A stretch of DNA of 64,000 nt from Maea johnstoni (lineage: Eukaryota > Annelida > Polychaeta > Spionida > Magelonidae): NCBI GenBank assembly GCA_963942565.1, contig OZ012684.1, positions 70,422,169-70,486,168 on the forward strand, given 5' to 3'. How positions within the stretch are numbered: position 1 is the first letter of the stretch; each line of letters starts with the position of its first letter. A program made the position numbers and the translations under genes. The notes beneath the pieces are model-generated. The model did not search any database and had not been told where the DNA came from. It saw only the letters and a list, made by a program, of their open reading frames with translations. Positions 29,775-64,000 of the stretch are shown here, piece by piece.

Positions 29775-30881
29775 TTAACTGGTAGAATTTTAGGACTGTT
29801 TGTAATAAACAGGCAGTTTCTGTTGAAAGGTGTCCCCTTGAGCAGGTTTCATTGTAAACGTTGTAAGCGTAAAGTTCAGCAGAAGGGGAAATGAGGCCGA
29901 GCTATAGAAATAAAGTTTCTTCACATACAATACAATATCCTATTGGTGCCATTGGCAACTAAAGTAGCCATATCTATATACAATGGTTTGTAACCATTTA
30001 TTTTGAGAGCTTCATCTTTGTTGCCAAACTTTGAAAAAATATCCACGATACAGGCAAACAGTACCAGTCTCCAACTGCCTTGAATGTAAATGTGTTGTGT
30101 GTGAGGTCTAGGGACAGTCTGCACCTAGAGAGAAATTGACATAAAATGTAGGTCTTTCCATATTGTACATTTTACGAACTTAACTGATGAGAAACATCCC
30201 TCAGTATACATTGACCTTGTGATTTTGTGTGTGAAACTGAAACTCAGCACCAGACATTCGATAGGAAAGGTCTATCTATACCCCACAACTGCTATAACAT
30301 GTATTGTATTGCCATAAAATGGCACACATTACAAGGATACAGAGTGAAAGTGAATGTGAAAGCTGATACCAAGCCTTATCATAAGGGAAATGAGACAGAG
30401 TAAATGATGCCATTCATCATATGGATAATTGCAATCAAATCAAGAGCTGATTTGGTCAACAACTCATTTAACTCTTCACTGCTTTGCAGGACTCTTTATC
30501 AATAAAAACGTTTTTCCTAAAATTGATTTCTATATTTGCCATTTATTTTTCAGCAAACGCTTTCTGGTAATATCATTCTTATAGACTTCTTGTTGGCACA
30601 GGTTACACAAAGTTATCTAATATTAAACAATAAAGATACTTTTTTGTCTCTAGGCAGTATGTGTGGAAGCTGAACAGGATCTTTTATTTTCACTGAAAAT
30701 GCAGGCAATAGAGGAATAACACATGAAAATAGTATTGCAAGAGTGAATAAAGATCACATCAATATAGGTGGTTTCTGTTCTTTAATGTCAGTTGTTGAGT
30801 CCTAAAAACACATGTTTCTAGTAGTAGTGGTGATGGTGGTGGAGGTAATAGTAGTAGAAATATAGTTGTGGTAGTAACAGT

Positions 30882-30882
<1 letters not shown>

Positions 30883-30945
<63 letters not shown>

Positions 30946-30959
30946 AAGTAGTAGTAATC

Positions 30960-31035
<76 letters not shown>

Positions 31036-31053
31036 AAGTAATAGAAGTAGTAA

Positions 31054-31098
<45 letters not shown>

Positions 31099-31147
31099 AA
31101 GTAATAGAAGTAGTAATAGTAGTAGTAGTAGTAGTAGTAGTAGTAAT

Positions 31148-31229
<82 letters not shown>
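30883..31229. repeat. (TAG)n microsatellite, about 350 bp
   Basis: A trinucleotide array with a few AGAAGTAATAG interruptions that themselves repeat (31034 and 31097), showing internal slippage or duplication. The minus-strand poly-Tyr, poly-Thr and poly-Leu frames are artefacts. It lies between the TLR and ABCC5. Confidence 0.95.
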
Positions 31230-32141
31230 TGAAGTAGCAAGTAAAAGTAGTAATACAGCATACACTGGCATAGATAATAAAAAAAACTTCTAAATACTCC
31301 AATACATAATGGTATGAGGTAAAAACACATCAATAATTCAGAAAGCACCAAGTTCAACAAATCACCTTTAACAAATAACAACAAATATGGCTTATACTTC
31401 AAATTGATATTCTAATTGATTTATTAATTTGTAATTGGAATATCCTTGAGAGCCAAAAACTATGGCAGTGAATCATGTTCTACATTATATACAATGTACA
31501 GCAACAATTAGGGCCTATTATACATTTTCCAGGTACATACAACCTTTGAAAGTAGTCGCTAGTTCCACCTTTACATAACAAATAACAGAATCTTTGTTGC
31601 TTTGATTTAATCTGAAAACAGAATGATAAAAAATGTAAAACAAAAAAAAAGCATATATAATGGGACACCAACAGTACATAAAGTACAGGGGGAGCTGTTT
31701 GAGTAATAAGCAATCCTTAACATTTTCAGCCAAAAACATCTTCGATTCTATTAAACATATTTTTAAAATCTATAATATAGCATAACTCATTTTACCAGTA
31801 AATGCTAAAATCCAAAAAGCTTAACTCAATTGTTGGACCATAAGACAAATACATTGTCCGCTTCAGACAGGAGCTAATGCATCCCTGCTTTTGCCAAATA
31901 TAGATGCGATTATCAAGTTTTACCTACAAATCTCAGTAATTTTCTCATCTACACTTGGCAGAGGCAAGAGGAAATATTTGGGAGACTTGACTTAAGTGTA
32001 TCAGTTTCCAGTTGTATTGTCCTATAGTTTCCTTTCCTTCAATTGTGCAGAACCGTTGCCCGTATTGTACTTTCTTATTCAAAAACTAATATCTTTCTAC
32101 ATATTTTGCTTGGATATGCTTTATTCAGCGAGGTGCAGCTG

Positions 32142-57273
<25,132 letters not shown>

Positions 57274-57434
57274 GGTGCTGCTGCTGCTGCCTGCTGGTGC
57301 TGCCACCTGCTGGTGCTGTCTGATGGTGCTGGTGGGAGCGGTGTTGGTGGTGACAGTGTAGGCGGTGTAAGAGGTGGGCGGTGAAACCTCACTTGTAACG
57401 AGAATCGTGCAGTAATGACGGTGTCATTGTGCTT
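57274..57434 (-). other. ABCC5: ABCC5 5' UTR part of exon 1, with a short upstream ORF
   Basis: A good acceptor (atcttttttttcag) ends at 57435, so exon 1 probably starts at 57434 and an earlier non-coding exon exists. A 13-codon upstream ORF including its stop (ATG at 57427, TGA ending at 57389) precedes the main start. The main ATG at 57273 lies in a GC-richer stretch with a GCA/GCC-type repeat. The frame stays open upstream but contains no earlier ATG. Confidence 0.5.
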
Positions 57435-57807
57435 CTGAAAAAAAAGATACCATGTATTACTCAAAATTCTCTGTATACAAATGTTTACATAAAATTGGTG
57501 AATATTTGCTATTATTACAAAGATTCTTAGTTTCAGCATGAATCTATTGTTCAATACTGCCAACAAGTAAATGATAGATAATCAATAAATATTGGCCATT
57601 ACATTTTCACTACAATAGCCAATTTGTGTAAAACATGAAATACAATGTATCATTCATAACTGTCAATAGGTAAATATTGATACATCATAAGTAAATAGTG
57701 GTTATTTCTATTGACATTGCCTTCAATGTTTAAGGCTGCTAAACAAGTCAATGGGTTTGGGGGATGATGGCACTTGGAATGTATGGCTGGCATGGAATTA
57801 CCAATAC

Positions 57808-58231
57808 TAGTAATGTCATTGATATGAAATTTTATCGATTCGATTAATTGATATATTTTTCGATTCGATTCGATTCGATACGCCATAACGTGCTTGTAGG
57901 GCACAGGTATTTAAAGGGATGTCATTAATATCCCTTTATTTTGGTTGGATACCCTGTATCTTGGCCATATGCCCGAGTAAAGCACATCATTCCTTCCAAT
58001 TTCTCTTACATACGCCATAGAAAATACTTCAATATTTAGTCGGAGTTTCACTTTGCATTAGTTTAACAGGAATATGTCTGGGAAAAGTGTATTTTTTATT
58101 AATAATCATACGCCATCATTGGGGTACAGAATATCGGTTATTTTGATTCGATACCCAACCATTCGATTCGATTTAATTGACAAAGTGAAAATGTTGATTT
58201 ATCGATTTGTCGACTATCGATGACATCCCTA
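57808..58231. mobile_element. hAT-like MITE related to the one at 6045
   Basis: The ends TAGTAATGTCATTGATA and (reverse complement of the right end) TAGGGATGTCATCGATA match well. The element is flanked by ACCAATAC at 57800-57807 and 58232-58239, a perfect 8-bp duplication. The interior is rich in TCGATTCGA-type steps. It has no ORF. The TGTCATTGAYA core of the ends is shared with the 6045 element. Confidence 0.8.
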
Positions 58232-58659
58232 ACCAATACATTTGAAAAGATGATTCCTTTGAGCTGTGACATTGGAAGGTGATAGCTTTAAATACCACCA
58301 ATTAAGATCTCACACATTTTGACTGCTAACAGCTTAAAAGTTTTGTAAAAGGACCCTTTTTCTGTATTCTATCTTAAGTTTGTAACAAAGCATGATAAGT
58401 TTGTATTTTTGAAAATTGCGATGTCCTAGCCTAAAATTATCTAGATTGCTATTGATATTTCATCTGATATGCTGCTGAATTGTATTTTTCTATATAAATA
58501 ACCAAATTCATTATAGAATTCCTACAATTGCCAAGAACTTTCTTTTGAACCAACTATTTTATCTACAGAAAAAAATTATTTAGACAATCCATATGATTAC
58601 TTAGACAAATGATTTATTCCTACTTTAAGTCCCTCTTGCAATTTGTCATATAGACATTA

Positions 58660-58770
58660 CTATCTGGGAAAACCACCACAAACACCCAAAGTCACTAGTA
58701 ACTTTCTAACATGCTTGAGCCAGATTTGAAACCAGGTAGTGGAGAAAGACAGCAACCAGTCACTTTAGTA
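58660..58770 (-). mobile_element. SINE copy, partial
   Basis: The reverse complement has GGTTTCAAATCTGGCTC, AAGCATGTTAGAAAGTTAC and TAGTGACTTTGGGTGTTTGT. The 3' body is truncated. Confidence 0.45.
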
Positions 58771-59350
58771 GGAAACTGAGATTTTCATACTAAGATTTTC
58801 CTTTGTGTATTTAGTACTATTGACCACATTGTGTGTACTGACCACCCATCATTGGCTCAGTCATGCCTTCAAAACTTTTAATCTTTGCTTTTGAGCATTA
58901 ACCATTTTGCAACCATAATTTCATCAATAATCCCACTGATCTTGGGAATAATATTGATTGGTCAAGTTCAATTGTCACAACAATACTCTATACACACTTT
59001 GAAAGTTCCCAGTGCATAAAGAGAACAGAGATTGCTGTATGTGTATGACCATGCATCCATTCTAGCCATCATAAGTGGCTGTAGGTTCATGCATGCCGCC
59101 GCTGGCTTGGCCTAGCTGAGCACTGGCTGCTGGCAACATGAAGAGTAATATTGACTGGACCATGCCGCTTTTGTTCTTCCTTGTAATTACCCAGATGAGT
59201 CAAGTGCTACTTAGCTCGATAATTGCCCCAGGATTAGGATGTGCAAACCTCAAATTCTCCGTAGCGGCCATATTTAATCCATTTCATCCCCAGAGTGTGT
59301 AGGTGGTCTGGCACGTAAGGAAACAGTTCCTGGTAAATGAAGGATCTCTA

Positions 59351-59725
59351 CAGGGATTGACCTTAACATTTTCAGGCAGAAGATTTTGCTCCTAGGATTT
59401 AAAATTCAGGAGCAAATAACTTTTGTGTATGCAGCTCCCTGGTAACAATGCCCCAGAGGCACATTGTCAAGGCTAGGGGGGTCAAGGGGCATGTCCACTT
59501 TTGAAAATTATGTGCTCCTAGATGCATTTTGTGACACCATTAGGTAAAATAAGGGGACATAAAAATTGAAGAAAAAATGGAAATAATAAAATAAAAATTC
59601 TCAAAGCGCTTCTGTTGGAAGTATTACTTCCATTCACTACTTGGCTCCTATAATTCAAAATCTTGTCGCAAAATCACATGTTCCATGGGCAAATGCCCCT
59701 AAACAACCGTTAAGGTCAATCCCTG
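59351..59725. mobile_element. CAGGGATTGACC-ended MITE
   Basis: The ends CAGGGATTGACCTTAAC and GTTAAGGTCAATCCCTG form a perfect 17-bp inverted repeat. The element is 375 bp and non-coding. No clear 8-bp target duplication. hAT-like by its CAGGG ends. Confidence 0.65.
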
Positions 59726-61326
59726 CTTTCAGAAATTGTTAGATTGCTAGTTGCATACTATATAGTTAGGAATAATTTTCCTTCCTCAAATACCTATTTT
59801 TCAATGTCTTTTTCTAAGATATCCTTATAATAATCAGACATATTTGCCACTGTGTGTATGAGAGGTTAACTTATTCATCCCAGTAACATTCAAAACATCC
59901 AGACAATTCAAATAATATCTTTATAAATGGAGCTTATTTCAGAAAATACATAAAAGATAAATGTTGATCACAACCCAACCCAATGCTCTGCTTAAAATAT
60001 TTTGTGAAGTTAGGATGTAATCAGAAGTTAAATTTGAAAGAATCATAGGTCCATAAGTCACACTTGCCACTAAGATATCCAGGCATGAATGGGTTAAGCT
60101 GATGGCTGTCCAATTTGGCTGAGGATATTTTCCTAGTGGAGGAAATGATTATTGGAATCCCCAAGAGGAAAGATGGGGATTTGTTAAGATAACAGCAATT
60201 TTAGGTCAATGAAGAATTGATCTGAGAGGGAATAAGAAAAAGTAGCCACTAGCTGTCTAAAACCACTGTTATCTTTGACTGCTAAGAAAATAAATGGTAA
60301 ATTCTCTATTTCTGTACAGTGTTCATGATTTTACATAGAACATTTTACAAGTCAAAAGGCCAACAAACTGATTTAGTGATCAAAGCCTTTTTATAATTCA
60401 AAAATTGATTTAACCCAGACTTTGGTTTTGCCTGCAAAATATCATCACAATTGTGAGGCTGCTTTTGGCCGCTGTGCAATAATAGCTTAAATCATTTAAG
60501 TTCCTTAATTACTTGTATCACTAAGAAGACATCACTTTATAATTATGTTGGTGTAACGATCAGCGTTTCCTGCCTAGAACAAGACAGAAAAATCTGAAAC
60601 CGAAATGTACTTAAAAATGGCTACTTGGTAGACTTGTTTGACATCTATATCCATCCACCTCAATTATTTGCACTGATCATCATAAAAGATGATTTTGATT
60701 GCTCATATAGAATAATATCTCTGAGCCGTGTTTCGCTGAACAGGATGCATTAAAGCCTAGCCGCCGGGCTAATCAACATGACGAGCTTGTTGACTACGGC
60801 GCAGAAAGGATATTAATGTCCTCGCTGCCCACAGAAAACCCTATAAATCACCCTACATAATGGCCAGATTACCTGTGATGCAAAATACAGGTAGAGTCTC
60901 TATCAACGTAATGCCAAGCTCTACCTGACGCACATTAATCCGTGTGGAATTAGGCAGAGGCACATTGGCAAGGGGCGGGAAGGGAAGGGGGGGGGGGGGG
61001 GGGCAGCCCGGGGGGGGTTCATTATTACAGGTATAGTGAGATGACTAAACATGTTTATGTTTTCAATTTTCATGGTAAAGAGAAATATTTGGTTTATGTT
61101 ATTTTGGTTTAAACTATTGAGAGCTTGAAGTTTTAATCATTTTTGTTTAATAATTAAAGGTAATTTATAGGTATAGGTGATACCAGTTATCACATTTTGT
61201 TATCAATTCTCAAGGTAAAGACAGGGTTATTGGTTTACGGTATGTTATTTTGGTTTATGCTGTTGCAAGTTTTAAGTTTTAATCATTTTGGTTTAATAAT
61301 CAAATGTGTAGGGGATGAGTCTAAGC

Positions 61327-61671
61327 CAGGGCTCGACATTGGTGCTTGCCCCGTTGCCCCGGGCAAGTAGAATTTGTAAATTACAGCTGAAGGGCAAGTG
61401 AAGACTGTATCTTGCTTGCCCCACTGGGCAAGTGTGCTGTATATATTTCGGGTTTACTTTTGAGAATGTGTGCAAGTTTTGTGGTCTGGCACCTAAGCTT
61501 GTCCTAGAAAACATGCTTTCACATCCTAGCACCATGTTTTAATTGGTTTTAAATGAAACATAAAGCATACAATTATTTCAAGGGCAGGTGAAAGTTTGAG
61601 TGGGGCAAGTGAAAGTTGAATCTCACTTGCCCTACTGGGCAAGTTGCCGCAAAAGTTAATGTCGTGCCCTG
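61327..61671. mobile_element. CAGGGCTCGACATT-ended MITE
   Basis: The ends CAGGGCTCGACATT and AATGTCGTGCCCTG match at 13 of 14 bases. The pentamer TAAGC lies directly outside both ends. The interior repeats CTTGCCCCACTGGGCAAGT-like palindromes. The ends resemble those of the 7229-8139 element, suggesting one hAT-like family. Confidence 0.6.
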
Positions 61672-63475
61672 TAAGCTATTCAACCCTTATGGTGAATAAA
61701 AAAGTTATTGAGGTTATGTTAATTTGGTAATGACCATTGAAGGTTTAGATTTTAATCATTTTAGTTTTATCGGGGATGAGTTTACAATGGGGCAAGTGCT
61801 GCCCCCTCTGAGAAGGGGGTGGGTGACATGTGAATGTAGAGTTGGTAAATGACAATGTTAAAATTTGTATTAATTTTGCCCTCCATGTGCCTGTGGTTTA
61901 TCCAAAAAAACATTGATTGGGTTAACCCCTCCCCCCTCTCCCCATCCCAATTCACTGCTGCCCCCTCTAAGGAGTGAGTGAGTCACATGAAGGGAGGTTC
62001 AAAAGATCTAGCAAAGGATTCAGTTTTAAGTTTACTGTAAGTGTACTTCAATGAGTAAGATCTCAGTATATGAATCAATGTCCCTGAAGCTAAACCCATC
62101 AATACATTGACTGAGTTACCCAACCCCACCCCCCCCCCCTTAATTCCCCCTATGAGAACCAGTAAGTCACATGAAGAGCTGCAATACAAAGGAAATTTAC
62201 TTTAAGGTTACTTTGATGGCAAGATCCTGATATGTACATCTTATCCATGTGCTTGTGGCTTACCCCACTGATATATTGACCAAGTTACCCCCTTTCCCCT
62301 GTCTACCACCCACCCCCCCCCCCCCCCCCCTCTGAGAAGCGAGTGAGTCACATGAAGGGAGGTTCAAATGTGAGCCAGCGAATGATTAGATTTACACTGA
62401 TGGTTCAGACTCTATTGATCGCGGCATACACTTGTTGTCATGATATCGGCGCAAAAATCTGTTTCTTAACGACCCGCACAATTGAACAGGAACTGTTGCC
62501 ACAACCAGCAGCTGGAAATTGAGTCACATACAAAATTATTATCACATCAAAAGAAGAACCCATGTGCATTGCATACTCGGCAGCCATAAATTGCCTTTCA
62601 ATATGATAAAGTGCTTCCCAAAGATATCAGGAAAAATTCCTGATATCTTTTTGCCCAAGAAAGGAAACAATAGAATAATTATCCAATGTTCTGCAGTGTA
62701 AGGTAAATAGCAGAAATTTCCTTTCAGAGATACCTAAGTAAAGGGATAAATTTAATTTAAATTGAATTTTATTTTGACATCCTCTTAGATGATATATTAT
62801 GTATTATGTTGATCAATTCAAACTCATTGAAATTAGAATAGAATATTTACATTCCAATTCTTATTCACCATAAGACGAGACATTGCAGTTGCTAAAAGAA
62901 AACTGTTTCAAAAATGCATTAGTGGAATGAAAGGATTTGTATGATATTAACGATTATGTAACAGAATCCTTATGCCTCAAAGGTATAGATAGTGATTCTT
63001 GCATCTATAACAGCCAAGTTGCATGAAGTAGAGAGTATTTCTTGAATATGAGATTTCCTAAATTCATGTCCAAATAAGGGCATTTCCCTTTAAATACAAA
63101 ATACCGTACAAGTCTACTTGGCATGCCTTAAGACAGACCGATATATGCATAAGACTGAATTTTTCATTGATGTCCAACTTGAGGTAAATGCGTAGAGCAA
63201 AATGACATCTTCCATATGAATGGAGGAAAATAATAAGTTTTGAAGTGGTGGCCCTCAAGTTTACCACAAGAACCCTGCTGAGTACAGTAACAACCCCACC
63301 TCGAGACCATTAGCAAATCTGATTTGTCCTTACGATGATGGAATATTTTAAATATATATATTTGAAATGTTCACTATCATAAGTAACATCTGGAAACTCA
63401 TTGAAGAATTTTGAATCAGATCACAGCAAAAAGCTTTCCAGCAAAAACTTTCAAAATAATTTAAATTCTCAACTC

Positions 63476-64000
63476 CCCGCTTCCTCTTCACAACTCCTGG
63501 CTTATTTTGATCTTCTCAACTACTCTCAACTCCTGGCTTTAGCTCTTCTCAACTCCTGGCTTTAGCCCTTCTCAACTCCTGGCTTTAACTCTTCTCAAAT
63601 CCTGGCTTTAACCCTTCTCAACTTCTGGCTTTAGCACTTCTCAACTCCTGGCTTTAGCCCTTCTCAACTCCTGGCTTTAGCTCTTCTCAACTCCTGGCTT
63701 TAACTCTTCTCAACTCCTGGCTTTAACTCTTCTCAACTCCTGGCTTTAGCTCTTCTCAACTCCTGGCTTAAGCTCTTCTCAGCTCCTGGCTTAAGCTCTT
63801 CTCAACTCCTAGCTTTAACTCTTCTCAGCTCCTGGCTTAAGCTCTTCTCAACTCCTGGCTTTAACCCTTCTCAACTCCTGGCTTTAACTCTTCTCAACTC
63901 CTGGCTTTAGCTCTTCTCAACTCCTGGCTTTAGCTCTTCTCAACTCCTGGCTTTAGCTCTTCTCAACTCCTGGCTTTAACTCTTCTCAACTCCTGGCTTT
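63476..64000. repeat. 22-bp minisatellite running off the window end
   Basis: About 24 copies of CTTCTCAACTCCTGGCTTTA plus two variable bases (GC or AC). The first copies are irregular; later ones are nearly uniform with GC/AC/CC and CTTAA variants. The array is open at the right edge, so its true length is unknown. Confidence 0.85.

Larger units (their letters stand above)
25657..32141. other. Intergenic region between TLR and ABCC5
   Basis: It contains the 83-nt palindrome, the CTGTATACC MITE, two CCCTTATGCTGCTGG-family MITEs, the (TAG)n array, and AT-rich unique sequence. A 43-codon frame at 25880-26011 is the only GC-richer open stretch. The two genes are convergent, so both 3' UTRs should end here. 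Confidence 0.5.
57435..64000. other. Region upstream of ABCC5
   Basis: It holds the MITEs at 57808, 59351 and 61327, a SINE fragment and the end minisatellite. It also holds C/G homopolymers at about 60990-61010, 62125-62145 and 62310-62330. Segments at about 61915-62000, 62100-62175 and 62280-62355 share CCCC-run plus GTGAGTCACATGAAG, a degenerate tandem repeat. GC is mildly raised at 60720-60980, where a non-coding ABCC5 first exon could sit, but I see no decisive splice donor. Confidence 0.45.

Noticed and set aside
30759-31402. Poly-Tyr, poly-Thr and poly-Leu frames up to 194 codons
   Set aside because: Microsatellite translation.

Overview
This is a window of an intron-rich, AT-rich animal genome. 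It carries parts of three recognisable host genes among many short non-autonomous DNA transposons, a tRNA-derived SINE family and long microsatellites. The gene content (CNOT2, a vertebrate-type Toll-like receptor with its whole coding region in one exon, and an ABCC5/MRP5-type transporter) and the repeat style suggest a marine invertebrate deuterostome. An echinoderm is my first guess, with hemichordate or amphioxus possible. This is inference from gene style; no species marker is visible.

Layout. (1) 3374-10583, minus strand: the 5' part of CNOT2, a CCR4-NOT deadenylase subunit. Six coding exons join in one phase from the start codon at 10583 to the donor at 3374; the C-terminal NOT-box exons must lie left of the window. 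A possible non-coding first exon with CRE and CCAAT motifs sits near 15611-15670. (2) About 10.6-22.5 kb: CNOT2 upstream and intergenic DNA, mostly transposon fossils. These are nested hAT-like elements, two Harbinger-like elements (one hit by a GC-rich hAT-like MITE), two TTAA-target elements, and an odd element whose interior is an array of short palindromes. (3) 23128-25656, plus strand: a complete Toll-like receptor. (4) 25.7-32.1 kb: intergenic DNA. (5) 32142-57273, minus strand: a complete ABCC5-like transporter in at least 29 coding exons (4,351 nt found, about 1,450 residues). Its reading phase is continuous at every junction except exon 3 to exon 4, where a micro-exon seems to be missing. 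(6) 57.4-64 kb: region upstream of ABCC5 with repeats only, ending in a 22-bp minisatellite that runs off the window.

The three genes show no sign of acting together. CNOT2 is a housekeeping mRNA-decay factor, the TLR is an innate immune receptor, and ABCC5 is a plasma-membrane exporter. The most notable structure is repeat-driven: at least nine copies of one TTAA-target MITE, most of them in or beside ABCC5; transposons ending within 10-20 bases of two ABCC5 splice donors; a partial duplication of an ABCC5 exon; and the palindrome-array element. No RNA gene other than the SINE heads, no CRISPR array and no retroviral or LTR element was seen. Exon limits were read by eye from splice signals, reading phase and remembered family sequences, without alignment software.
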